Source of the DNA: Chloroflexota bacterium
GTDB lineage: Bacteria; Chloroflexota; Limnocylindria; Limnocylindrales; CSP1-4
Length of the DNA stretch: 34,521 bases
NCBI GenBank assembly: GCA_003169735.1
Contig: PNAP01000051.1
Span: 1-34,521, forward strand
Direction of reading: 5' to 3'
Position 1 is the first letter of the stretch. Each line of letters opens with the position of its first letter. The position numbers and the translations under genes are program-made. Of this stretch, positions 23,149-30,627 are shown one piece after another. The notes under the pieces are model-generated. The model was not told the origin of the DNA and did no database searches. It saw only the letters and a program-made list of their open reading frames with translations.

Positions 23149-24408
23149 TCAGGTCGGGCGGTGGGCGCCTGGGATGCGTTCCTCGAGCGCCCAATGGATG
23201 CCCCAGGCGTCGAGAACGTCGAGGTAGGGCTTGGCATCGAACGATTCGGGGCCGAGCACGCCCGAGCCGGACCAGGCGCCCGTGGCCAGCAACTCCATGG
23301 CGACGACGGGGTTGAAACCCGTCTGCCAGCCGACTGCTTGCAGGCCGAGATCGCGCCAACAATCCTCGGCGACGGTCTTCTGGTAGAGATAGATCTCGCG
23401 CGGCTGGCCGTCCTTGCGGCCGATGACCCAGGTGCCGACGATGGCGCGGCCCCTCATGCGATCGCCCACCCGGGCCGGATCGGGGGTGAGCGCCGCGACC
23501 ACGTCGCGCGGCGCGACCTCGATGCCCTTGACGCGCACCGGCCTGGTGGAATCGAGCCCGAGCTTGTGGAGCGTCCGCAGGACGTCGATGAATTCCGAGC
23601 CGAGGGCGTATTTGAAGGTCACCTTCTGGCAGTCGACGCCGCGCGGCACGAGCACGACCTCCTCGTGCTCGACGTTCACGCACTCGACCGGCCCGATGCC
23701 CTCGGGGAAGACGAACCGCTCCGGCGCCGAGAAGGGCTCGGTGGTGAAGAAACCGCGTGCCTTCTCCCAGATCAGCGGCGGGTTGAGGCACTCCTCGATG
23801 GTCGTCCAGATGCTGAAGACGGGTGCGAACGCGTAACCCTCGATATACAGGTCGCCGCCGTCGCGGACGTGCACTTCGTCGATCTCGTCGAACAGGTGCT
23901 GCGCGGCGTACTTGGCGAAAACGTCGGTCAGGCCGGGATCCATGCCCATCCCCAGCAGGGCGAGGCGGCCGGCCGCCTGCCACTCCGCGTGCCGCGGGAA
24001 CTGGTGATCGCCGAGTAGCACGCCGGGCTGGTGGAAAGGATCGGTGGCATTCGGCACCGAGAGGCTGACGGCCATGTCCATGTAATCCGTGCCCGCCTCG
24101 AACGCCGCATCGAAGAGTGTCGGCACGAAACGCGGATCGGCCGCGTTCATGATCAGGTCCACGCCGTGACGCTGCGCCAGCGCCACCACCGATGCCTGGT
24201 CGCCGGCATCCACGAACTCGGCCGGGAAGGTGGCGGTCGCGTCCGCATCGCTCGCGCCGCCGCCCAGCATCGCCTGCACCTCGCGCGCCCGATCGAGGTC
24301 GTAGTCGGCAAGGACCATCCGCTCCAGCCACGGCTTGCCGCGCGCGGTCTTGGCGATCGCCTCGCCGACCGTGCCGACGCCGACGAGCAGGACCTTCAGC
24401 CGCTCCAC
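23149..24408 (-). CDS. Saccharopine dehydrogenase-like oxidoreductase
   Basis: This is a 420-residue NAD(P)-dependent enzyme of the saccharopine dehydrogenase/lysine 6-dehydrogenase family. The Rossmann fold opens at the very start, KVLLVGVGTVGEAIAK, with the acidic residue closing the second strand (MVLADYDLDRA). DLIMNAADPRFVPTLFDAAFEAGTDYMDMA and LLGMGMDPGLTDVFAKYAA are the family's conserved central segments, and the substrate domain fills the C-terminal half. The family includes lysine and carboxynorspermidine metabolic enzymes; the substrate here cannot be told. I chose GTG 24408 because the fold starts directly after it. A TACGCT hexamer ends 6 nt before it, so the transcript is probably leaderless. 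The open frame continues to 24600, but that extension has no family match. Confidence 0.87.
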   Translation of the reverse strand: MERLKVLLVGVGTVGEAIAKTARGKPWLERMVLADYDLDRAREVQAMLGGGASDADATATFPAEFVDAGDQASVVALAQRHGVDLIMNAADPRFVPTLFDAAFEAGTDYMDMAVSLSVPNATDPFHQPGVLLGDHQFPRHAEWQAAGRLALLGMGMDPGLTDVFAKYAAQHLFDEIDEVHVRDGGDLYIEGYAFAPVFSIWTTIEECLNPPLIWEKARGFFTTEPFSAPERFVFPEGIGPVECVNVEHEEVVLVPRGVDCQKVTFKYALGSEFIDVLRTLHKLGLDSTRPVRVKGIEVAPRDVVAALTPDPARVGDRMRGRAIVGTWVIGRKDGQPREIYLYQKTVAEDCWRDLGLQAVGWQTGFNPVVAMELLATGAWSGSGVLGPESFDAKPYLDVLDAWGIHWALEERIPGAHRPT

Positions 24409-24414
24409 GGCCAG

Positions 24415-24420
24415 AGCGTA
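24415..24420 (-). promoter_or_regulatory. -10 hexamer of a probable leaderless promoter (saccharopine dehydrogenase-like)
   Basis: On the minus strand TACGCT is followed by CTGGCC and then by the GTG start codon. The 6-nt spacing is the same as for the prenyl synthase, recO and DUF2277 genes. Confidence 0.5.
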
Positions 24421-24532
24421 CAGGAAGGCGACGGCGCGAAAGGGTCGGCCGCCCGAATCCGCGCCACACGAGTCCGCCGCTGCGCCATGATGGGCGCGGC
24501 GCGACCGCGCCGGCGGGACGTGGAGGCAGGTC

Positions 24533-24877
24533 ATGGCGGATGAACCCCAGGGATGGCAGTCGCTCGATGTCGTCAACGGTCTCTTCCCGGGCGAACTCAA
24601 TGTCTATTGGCGTCTCCTTCACAGCGAGGACTTCGACTCCAAGAAGTTCCTGTTCGATCCGCTCGGCGACCTCAAAGGCGAGTTCAGCGATCTGGTGACC
24701 GACGGATGGACGGTCACGACATCGATCATCGGACATGAGTTCCGCATCTGGCGCTGGCCGGTGATCTACTTCCTCTATCTCCGACCCGAGGCCAAGCACG
24801 CTCATCTCGTGGCGTGGAAGCGGGACCCGCGAAAGGACCCGACCTACGACCCGACCTCGGACCCGATCCAGTTCTGA
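24533..24877 (+). CDS. Hypothetical protein, 114 residues
   Basis: The small protein is acidic and aromatic-rich at the start (MADEPQGWQSLDVVNGLFPGELNVYWRLLHSEDFD) and has one moderately hydrophobic stretch (WRWPVIYFLYLRPEA). It ends in an Asp/Pro/Thr-rich tail (RKDPTYDPTSDPIQF). I recognise no family and no catalytic motif. There is no signal peptide, so it is probably cytosolic. A GGAGG ribosome site lies 6 nt before the ATG, which supports translation. Its stop codon is followed at once by the reading frame of the cyclase-ATPase protein, one frame away, so the two are likely co-transcribed and might be translationally linked. Confidence 0.65.
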   Translation: MADEPQGWQSLDVVNGLFPGELNVYWRLLHSEDFDSKKFLFDPLGDLKGEFSDLVTDGWTVTTSIIGHEFRIWRWPVIYFLYLRPEAKHAHLVAWKRDPRKDPTYDPTSDPIQF

Positions 24878-24950
24878 CGTAGCGCCGTCCGGGGAGCCCG
24901 CCCCGGTTCGCCCAGCAGCGCCGGAGCGGCGCCTCGTCAGTGTCCTGTTC

Positions 24951-27900
24951 GTGGATCTGGTCGGGTTCACCGGCCTCGCCGAGGACCAGGACCCCGAAGA
25001 GGTCCAGGAGTTCCTGGGCCGCTATTTCGAGCTGACGCGGTCGGTCATCGGCCGCTACGGGGGCACGCTCGAGAAGCTCATCGGCGATGCGGTCATGGCC
25101 GTCTGGGGCACCCCGACAGCCCACGAGGACGGGCCCGAGCGAGCCGTTCGGGCGGCGCTCGACCTGCTGGCCGCCGTGCCCGGATTGAGCGCGCCGGCGG
25201 GGCTCCCGCGCCTCGCAGCGCGTGCCGCGGTCGCGACAGGCGAAGCGGCGGTGGACATCGCCGAGAAGGATCAGGCGCTCGTGGCGGGGGACATCGTCAA
25301 CATCGCCGCTCGCCTCGAGACGTCCGCCGAGGCAGGCACTGCGCTCGTCGACGTCGGCACCTACCGGGCGACACGCGGCGCCATCGCGTACCGGTCGCTG
25401 GGCGAGCTGGAGATGCGCGGCCGGCGCGGTGCCGTAGCCACATGGCAGCCGCTCCGCGTGGTCGCGATGCGCGGCGGCGGCCGACGCGGCTTGCTCCCCG
25501 AGCCGCGTTTCGTCGGGCGCGCCACCGAGCTGCAGGCACTGAAGGATGCGCTCCAGCGAGCGGCCACGGACCGCGACGTGCAGCTCGTGGCGCTGACGGG
25601 CCCGCCCGGTATCGGCAAGAGTCGGCTCGTGTGGGAGCTGGAGAAGTACCTCGACGGCGTCGTGACGCAGGCCTACTGGCACCGCGCCGGATCGCCCGCC
25701 TACGGCAGTGGCTCGACCTATCACGCCCTGCGCGAGATGGTCCGCAAGCGCGCCGAGATCGGGGAGGCGACGAGCACCGCCAACGCGAAGCGCGCCCTGC
25801 GTGCCTGCATCGAACGTTTCGTCCCGGATCCCGCCGAGCATCACGCGCTGGAACGAGCGCTGGCGGCGCTGCTCGGCCTCCGGCCACCGCCCGGCGGCGA
25901 GCGCGAGGCGCTCTTCACCGCGTGGCGGACGTTCTTCGAGCGGGTCGCGGACGCCGGCATCGCCGGGCTCGTCTTCGAGGACGCCGAGTCGGCCGACGCC
26001 GCGCTGCTCGACTTCATCGAGCATGTCGCGGAGTGGTCGCGCGGCCACCCGATGCTCGTCGTCGTGCTCTGCCGACCGGAGTTGATCGAGCGGCGCCCGC
26101 ATTGGCGTTCGGGCCTCCGGAACACGACCGTCTTGGACGTGCGACCGCTCGAAGCGGCCGATGTCGCGGCGGTTCTCGACGACCTCGCGCCGGAACTCCC
26201 GCGACGCCTCCGAGGACGCGTCGTGGAGCGCGCGCGAGGTGTTCCGCTCTACGCTGTGGAGACCCTGCGAATGCTTGCCGATCGAGGCGTCCTCGCCGCG
26301 GAAGGCACGGCCTATCGGGTCTTGACCGAAGCTGATGAGTTGAACGTGCCCGAAACGCTCCACGCGCTCCTTGCCGCCCGCCTCGACGCACTTCCGGCCG
26401 ACGAGCGCGCCCTGTTGCGCGATGCCAGCGTGCTCGGGAGGGACTTCCCGGTCGACGCGCTGCGCGCGGTCGCCGATCCGACCGACCCCGACGACCTCGA
26501 ACGGCTGGTGGGGCGCGAATTGCTCCAGCGCGACCCGAGCGACCCATCGGGCGTCGAGCGCTACCGCTTCACCGATTGGCTGCTCCAGGAGGTCGCCTAT
26601 CGCGGCCTCGGCCGCCGACTCCGTCGGGAGCGACACATCGCAGCCGCCGGGTACTACGCGACGCTCGGCGAGACCGAGGCGATCGCCTCGGTCGCCGGCC
26701 ACCTCTACGCCGCCGCGATGGCCGTCCCGCATGACACGGCGACCGAGGCGCTCGCTCGCCGGGCGCGCGAGGCGCTGAGCGCCGCCGCGGATCGGGCCTC
26801 TGCCCTGTACTCCCCGGAGGAAGCGCTCCTCCATCTCGATCGGGCCATCACGCTGACCGACGATGAGGCCGAGCGCGCGTCCCTGGATGACCGAGCCGGA
26901 GCCGCAGCGCTCGCTGCGGGCCACCTGGGTGAGGCCGAGGAACACCTGCGTGCGGCACTCCGATCCCATCAGAGTCACGGCGACCGGCGTGGCGCGGCGT
27001 TGAGTACGGCGCGGCTCGGGACCGTGCTGCTGTATCGCTACGAGATGGACGACGCCGTCGGCGTTCTCGAGGGCGCCCTGATCGAACTGTCCGACGCGGG
27101 CATGGAGACCGAGGATCCGCTCATGATCACGCTCAGCGCGGAGCTCGCGCGCGCGCACCTCGCGCTGGAGCATCCTGACCTTGCCGTGGCCTGGGCCGAC
27201 CGTGCCCTCGCCGCATCCGCGGCTGGCGGCTGGATGACGCCGCGCATCGACGCGCTCGTCACGAAAGGCTCGGCATTGTCCATCTCGGGCAACGATACCC
27301 AGGGGATGGCTCTGCTGGAAGACGCCGTCCGCCTGGCGGAGGCCAACGACGTGGTGAGGGGCGAGTTACGGGCGCGGCATAACCTCGCGCTTGCGCTGTT
27401 GCAGGACGACCCGGCCCGTGCGCTCGCCGTGGCCAGCGAAGGGATGGAGCGGGCACGCCATTTCGGCAGTCTCGAGCTGCTCGTCCGGCTGACCATCCTG
27501 GCCGCCGGCGAGGCAGCCATCGACGCCGGGTCGTGGGATTGGGCGGTCGAAACGCTCGAGGATCTCGATCGCGACGATCTCTCGGTGCCCGACCAGATCG
27601 ACCTGCAGAGCACCGTCCTGCTGCTGGCCGGGTGGCGAGGCGATCCCGCTGCCGCCCGGCGCCTCGAGCATCTCGGGCAGCGCATCTCTGATGTTCCCGG
27701 CCAGGCCGTTGCGCACGCCGCCGCCCTGCTCGACTACCGCCGCTCGGGGCTGGCGCTGGCGCTCGGCCAGCCGGATCGCGCGCTTGGATATGCCGATGAG
27801 GCATCCCGCGCGTTGCGCGATGCCGGCTACGACCGGTGGGCGCTCCGCGAAGCGTGGCTGGCCAGCTCCCGCGCCGCGCTGTGGGTGGGTGACGCCGCGC

Positions 27901-28217
27901 GCGTCACGGCCCAGCTGAACGAGCTCCAGCGACGCGGCATCAGCGGACGTTGGGTCGTTGCTCAGCGCGCCACGCTGACGGCCGGTCTGGCGGCGCTCGG
28001 CGGCGTGTTCGATGAAGCGGATGCCGGGTACGACGCGGCCGCGCGCTGGTGGCGTGACCTCGGCCTGCCGATGCCGCTCGCCCTCTGCCAGCTCGAGCGG
28101 AGCGTGCTGCGCCGCGGCAGCTCCGGTGCCGACGCCGCTGAACTCGAAGCCGCGGCCATCTTCGAGGGGCTCGGCGCGCGCCTCTTCCTCGACCGGATCG
28201 GTGGTTTCGTCGCGTGA
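24951..28217 (+). CDS. Class III adenylate/guanylate cyclase - AAA ATPase - TPR regulator
   Basis: This is a multidomain signalling protein of 1088 residues from the GTG given. The cyclase catalytic domain opens at DLVGFT. The metal-binding aspartates are D2 and D46 (IGDAVMAVWG), the substrate lysine is K42 (EKLIGD), and VNIAARL holds the transition-state Asn and Arg (N117, R121), so it looks active. An AAA_16/STAND-type ATPase follows with Walker A GPPGIGKSR (~217). The C-terminal ~500 residues are helical TPR-like repeats; no DNA-binding domain is present. The start is unresolved. The conserved first strand (RRLVSVLFV) lies upstream of the GTG in the same open frame, which reaches back to 24765, but that stretch contains no ATG, GTG or TTG. 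The stop overlaps the start of the KdpD-like kinase (GTGA), showing translational coupling. Confidence 0.88.
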   Translation: MDLVGFTGLAEDQDPEEVQEFLGRYFELTRSVIGRYGGTLEKLIGDAVMAVWGTPTAHEDGPERAVRAALDLLAAVPGLSAPAGLPRLAARAAVATGEAAVDIAEKDQALVAGDIVNIAARLETSAEAGTALVDVGTYRATRGAIAYRSLGELEMRGRRGAVATWQPLRVVAMRGGGRRGLLPEPRFVGRATELQALKDALQRAATDRDVQLVALTGPPGIGKSRLVWELEKYLDGVVTQAYWHRAGSPAYGSGSTYHALREMVRKRAEIGEATSTANAKRALRACIERFVPDPAEHHALERALAALLGLRPPPGGEREALFTAWRTFFERVADAGIAGLVFEDAESADAALLDFIEHVAEWSRGHPMLVVVLCRPELIERRPHWRSGLRNTTVLDVRPLEAADVAAVLDDLAPELPRRLRGRVVERARGVPLYAVETLRMLADRGVLAAEGTAYRVLTEADELNVPETLHALLAARLDALPADERALLRDASVLGRDFPVDALRAVADPTDPDDLERLVGRELLQRDPSDPSGVERYRFTDWLLQEVAYRGLGRRLRRERHIAAAGYYATLGETEAIASVAGHLYAAAMAVPHDTATEALARRAREALSAAADRASALYSPEEALLHLDRAITLTDDEAERASLDDRAGAAALAAGHLGEAEEHLRAALRSHQSHGDRRGAALSTARLGTVLLYRYEMDDAVGVLEGALIELSDAGMETEDPLMITLSAELARAHLALEHPDLAVAWADRALAASAAGGWMTPRIDALVTKGSALSISGNDTQGMALLEDAVRLAEANDVVRGELRARHNLALALLQDDPARALAVASEGMERARHFGSLELLVRLTILAAGEAAIDAGSWDWAVETLEDLDRDDLSVPDQIDLQSTVLLLAGWRGDPAAARRLEHLGQRISDVPGQAVAHAAALLDYRRSGLALALGQPDRALGYADEASRALRDAGYDRWALREAWLASSRAALWVGDAARVTAQLNELQRRGISGRWVVAQRATLTAGLAALGGVFDEADAGYDAAARWWRDLGLPMPLALCQLERSVLRRGSSGADAAELEAAAIFEGLGARLFLDRIGGFVA

Positions 28218-29869
28218 GCGCCTGGCGCCAGTGGGTCGTCGACCGGATGGAGGGGCTCGGGCAGGAGGCACGCCGCTCGACGTGGCGAACACTGACGGTC
28301 ATGGTCGCCGCGCTCGTCATCTCGACCGTCGTGGTGGCCGTCCTCGAGAACGTGCTGCTCGTCCACTACGCGGCGTCGTTCTACCTCATCGGCATCCTCG
28401 TGGTCGCGCTGATGGCCGGGACCGCCCCGGCCATCGCCACGGCCATCGCCTCGGCCTTCCTGTACGACTTCTTCTTCACTGCGCCGTACTTCACGCTGAC
28501 CGTGGCCGATCCGCAGGAGTTGCTCAACCTGCTCCTCTTCGTGGCCGTCGGCATGGTCATCAGCCGTCTGGTGGCGCTCCAGGCGGCACGCACCATCGAG
28601 GCGGCCGAGCGGGCGAGAGAGGCGCTCGCCCTCTTCCGCATCAGCCGCTCGCTCGCGACGAGCGAGGACCTGGCGGGCGCGACATCGACTGTCCTCGCCG
28701 AACTCGCCACCTCGACGGCGATGGACCGCATCTGGCTGGGTCTCGGCCCGACGCCCACGCTCGAACGGATCATCGCCGACACGGCGGCTGGCGCACCGCT
28801 TCCGGCTTCCACGTGGCAGATCATCCTGCAGCGCCGTCAGGGCGACGAACCGGCGCGCTGGCAGCGCTCGCATGTCGCGGCTGTAGCGGCGGCGGCTGCC
28901 GGGCGTATCCGCGGCCGGCAGGGGAACATGCTGTATCGGGTCCGCCTCGAAGTCTCCGGTGACGTGCTCGGTTCGCTGTGGGGGCTGCGCTCGCGCAACG
29001 AGAAGGTGCCCGACCGGGCCGAGACGCGCATCTTCTCCGCCGCCGCCGACCAGCTCGCGCAGGGCGTCCACCGCGAGCGGCTCGCGTCCGAGGCGGTGGA
29101 GGCCGAGATCGCCCGGCGCAGCGACGCGCTCAAGACCGCTCTGCTCGACTCGGTCAGCCACGACCTGCGAACGCCGCTCGCCACCATCCGTGCCGCCGCC
29201 GGCAGCATGCTCGACCCCGAGGTGGCCTGGACCACGTCGGAACGCAACGATGCGCTCCGCTCCATCGACGCCGAAGCCGAGCGCATGAACCGGTTGGTTC
29301 GCAACCTGCTCGACCTCAGCCGCATCGAGGGCGGCGCGCTGCGTCCCGAGATCGAGGCGCACGACCTCGATGAGCTGCTCGGACCGGTCGTCAAGCGCAT
29401 CCCGATGACGGAGACGCTGCGCCTCGACATCCCGGACGACCTGCCGCCGCTGCTCGTCGACGACACCTACTTCGACGAGGTGATGACCAACCTGCTCGAG
29501 AACGCCGTCCATTACGGTGGGCCGAACATCCGCATCTCGGCCGCTCCGGTCCCGTCCCAGCCGATGGTCGAGATCACCGTCGAGGATGACGGCCAGGGAG
29601 TCGCCGACGCGGACCTGTCCCACCTGTTCGAGAAGTTCTATCGCGTCCGCCGGGCGCGTGAAGCGTCTCGCCGGGGGATGGGCATCGGCTTGACCGTCGC
29701 CCAGGGGCTCGTGCGCGCAATGGGCGGCGACATCCATGCCGGCCGGAGCGGGCTCGGCGGCCTCGCTGTGCGCATCGTGCTGCCATCGACCGGGAACCCG
29801 CCGGAATCCCCGGACTCCCCGCCGACCGTGCCCGCCGTCACCGCTGCACCGAGCGGGGCTGCCTCGTGA
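28214..29869 (+). CDS. KdpD-like sensor histidine kinase, C-terminal half only
   Basis: This 551-residue membrane kinase corresponds to the second half of KdpD. The DUF4118 region with four hydrophobic segments lies at about 26-120 (LTVMVAALVISTVVVAVLENVLLV; FYLIGILVVALMAG; LLLFVAVGMVISRLVAL). A GAF-like linker follows. The dimerisation domain has the H-box SVSHDLRTPLATIRAAAGSM with phospho-acceptor H316. The ATPase domain shows the N box (N426, N430), G1 DDGQG (458-462), FEKFYRV and G2 GMGIGL (488-493). The N-terminal KdpD and USP domains are missing; a separate gene at 32063-33238 encodes them. Its GTG start overlaps the cyclase stop, and its own stop overlaps the response regulator start, both as GTGA. 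The C-terminal ~30 residues are a Pro-rich tail. Its signal is probably potassium or turgor, by family. Confidence 0.9.
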   Translation: MSAWRQWVVDRMEGLGQEARRSTWRTLTVMVAALVISTVVVAVLENVLLVHYAASFYLIGILVVALMAGTAPAIATAIASAFLYDFFFTAPYFTLTVADPQELLNLLLFVAVGMVISRLVALQAARTIEAAERAREALALFRISRSLATSEDLAGATSTVLAELATSTAMDRIWLGLGPTPTLERIIADTAAGAPLPASTWQIILQRRQGDEPARWQRSHVAAVAAAAAGRIRGRQGNMLYRVRLEVSGDVLGSLWGLRSRNEKVPDRAETRIFSAAADQLAQGVHRERLASEAVEAEIARRSDALKTALLDSVSHDLRTPLATIRAAAGSMLDPEVAWTTSERNDALRSIDAEAERMNRLVRNLLDLSRIEGGALRPEIEAHDLDELLGPVVKRIPMTETLRLDIPDDLPPLLVDDTYFDEVMTNLLENAVHYGGPNIRISAAPVPSQPMVEITVEDDGQGVADADLSHLFEKFYRVRRAREASRRGMGIGLTVAQGLVRAMGGDIHAGRSGLGGLAVRIVLPSTGNPPESPDSPPTVPAVTAAPSGAAS

Positions 29870-30627
29870 AGCAGGTCGGTGCCGCGTTGCTCCTGGTCGA
29901 GGATGACGAGCCCGCGCGGCGGTTCCTGTCGACCTACCTCGGGCGTCTCGGCTATCGCATCGACAGCGCGACGACCGGACAGAGCGCCCTTCGACTGTGG
30001 TCAGCGCACCGGGCGGATCTGGTTCTCATCGACCTCGGCCTGCCCGACCTCGACGGCGTCGACCTCATCCGGCGGATCCGGGCCGAATCGAACGCGCCGA
30101 TCATCGTCGTCTCGGCGCGCGGCGAGGAGCACGACAAGATCGCCGCGCTCGAGGCGGGCGCCGACGACTACCTGACCAAGCCGTTCTCGACGGCCGAGCT
30201 GAACGCGCGCATCCGGGCCGTCCTGCGCCGCGCCGCCGGGCCCGACGCCGACGCGTCGGGGCGCCTCGAGCTCGGCCCCATCGCCCTCGACGTGGCGCGT
30301 CGCAACGTCACTGTCTCGGGCCAGTCGGTCCGTCTCACGCCACACGAATACGAGCTGCTCAAGGTGCTCCTCTCGCATGCCGGCCGCGTCGTGACCAAGG
30401 GCCGGCTGCTGCGAGCCGTGTGGGGCACGGCCTACTCCGACGAGGGTCACTACGTCCACGTCTATGTCAACCGCCTGCGGCGAAAGCTCGCCGCTGCCGA
30501 TGGCACGGGCTCGGTCGCGGACCTCATCGTCACCGAGCCCGGTGTCGGCTATCGCGTCATGCACGCGCCCGCTGTCGAGGCCGATCAGACCAGGAAGCGG
30601 AGCAGGATCGTCGCCAAGCCCAGGTAG
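29866..30627 (+). CDS. kdpE: KdpE-like OmpR-family response regulator
   Basis: This 253-residue two-component regulator is expected to bind DNA upstream of kdp genes after phosphorylation. The receiver domain shows the acidic pocket E12-D13-D14, the phospho-acceptor D56 (LIDLGLPD), S83 and K105 (TKPF). The C-terminal winged helix reads RLTPHEYELLKVLLSHAGRVVTKGRLLRAVWG and YVHVYVNRLRRKL, ending at GVGYRV, all typical of KdpE. A tail of about 20 residues (APAVEADQTRKRSRIVAKPR) follows, and its last 43 nt overlap the 3' end of mgtE on the other strand. The GTG start overlaps the kinase stop (GTGA). KdpE rather than a general OmpR relative is inferred from the partner kinase and the kdp genes nearby. 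Confidence 0.9.
   Translation: MKQVGAALLLVEDDEPARRFLSTYLGRLGYRIDSATTGQSALRLWSAHRADLVLIDLGLPDLDGVDLIRRIRAESNAPIIVVSARGEEHDKIAALEAGADDYLTKPFSTAELNARIRAVLRRAAGPDADASGRLELGPIALDVARRNVTVSGQSVRLTPHEYELLKVLLSHAGRVVTKGRLLRAVWGTAYSDEGHYVHVYVNRLRRKLAAADGTGSVADLIVTEPGVGYRVMHAPAVEADQTRKRSRIVAKPR

Noticed and set aside
24866-24885. prfB-like programmed +1 frameshift joining the 114-residue gene to the cyclase
   Set aside because: TTC-TGA-C resembles the prfB stop context, but the P-site codon TTC does not re-pair well one base on and there is no Shine-Dalgarno-like stimulator just upstream. I keep it only as one possible explanation of the missing start.
24726-27173. 815-residue minus-strand frame
   Set aside because: It is antisense to the cyclase-ATPase protein, with no recognisable domain.
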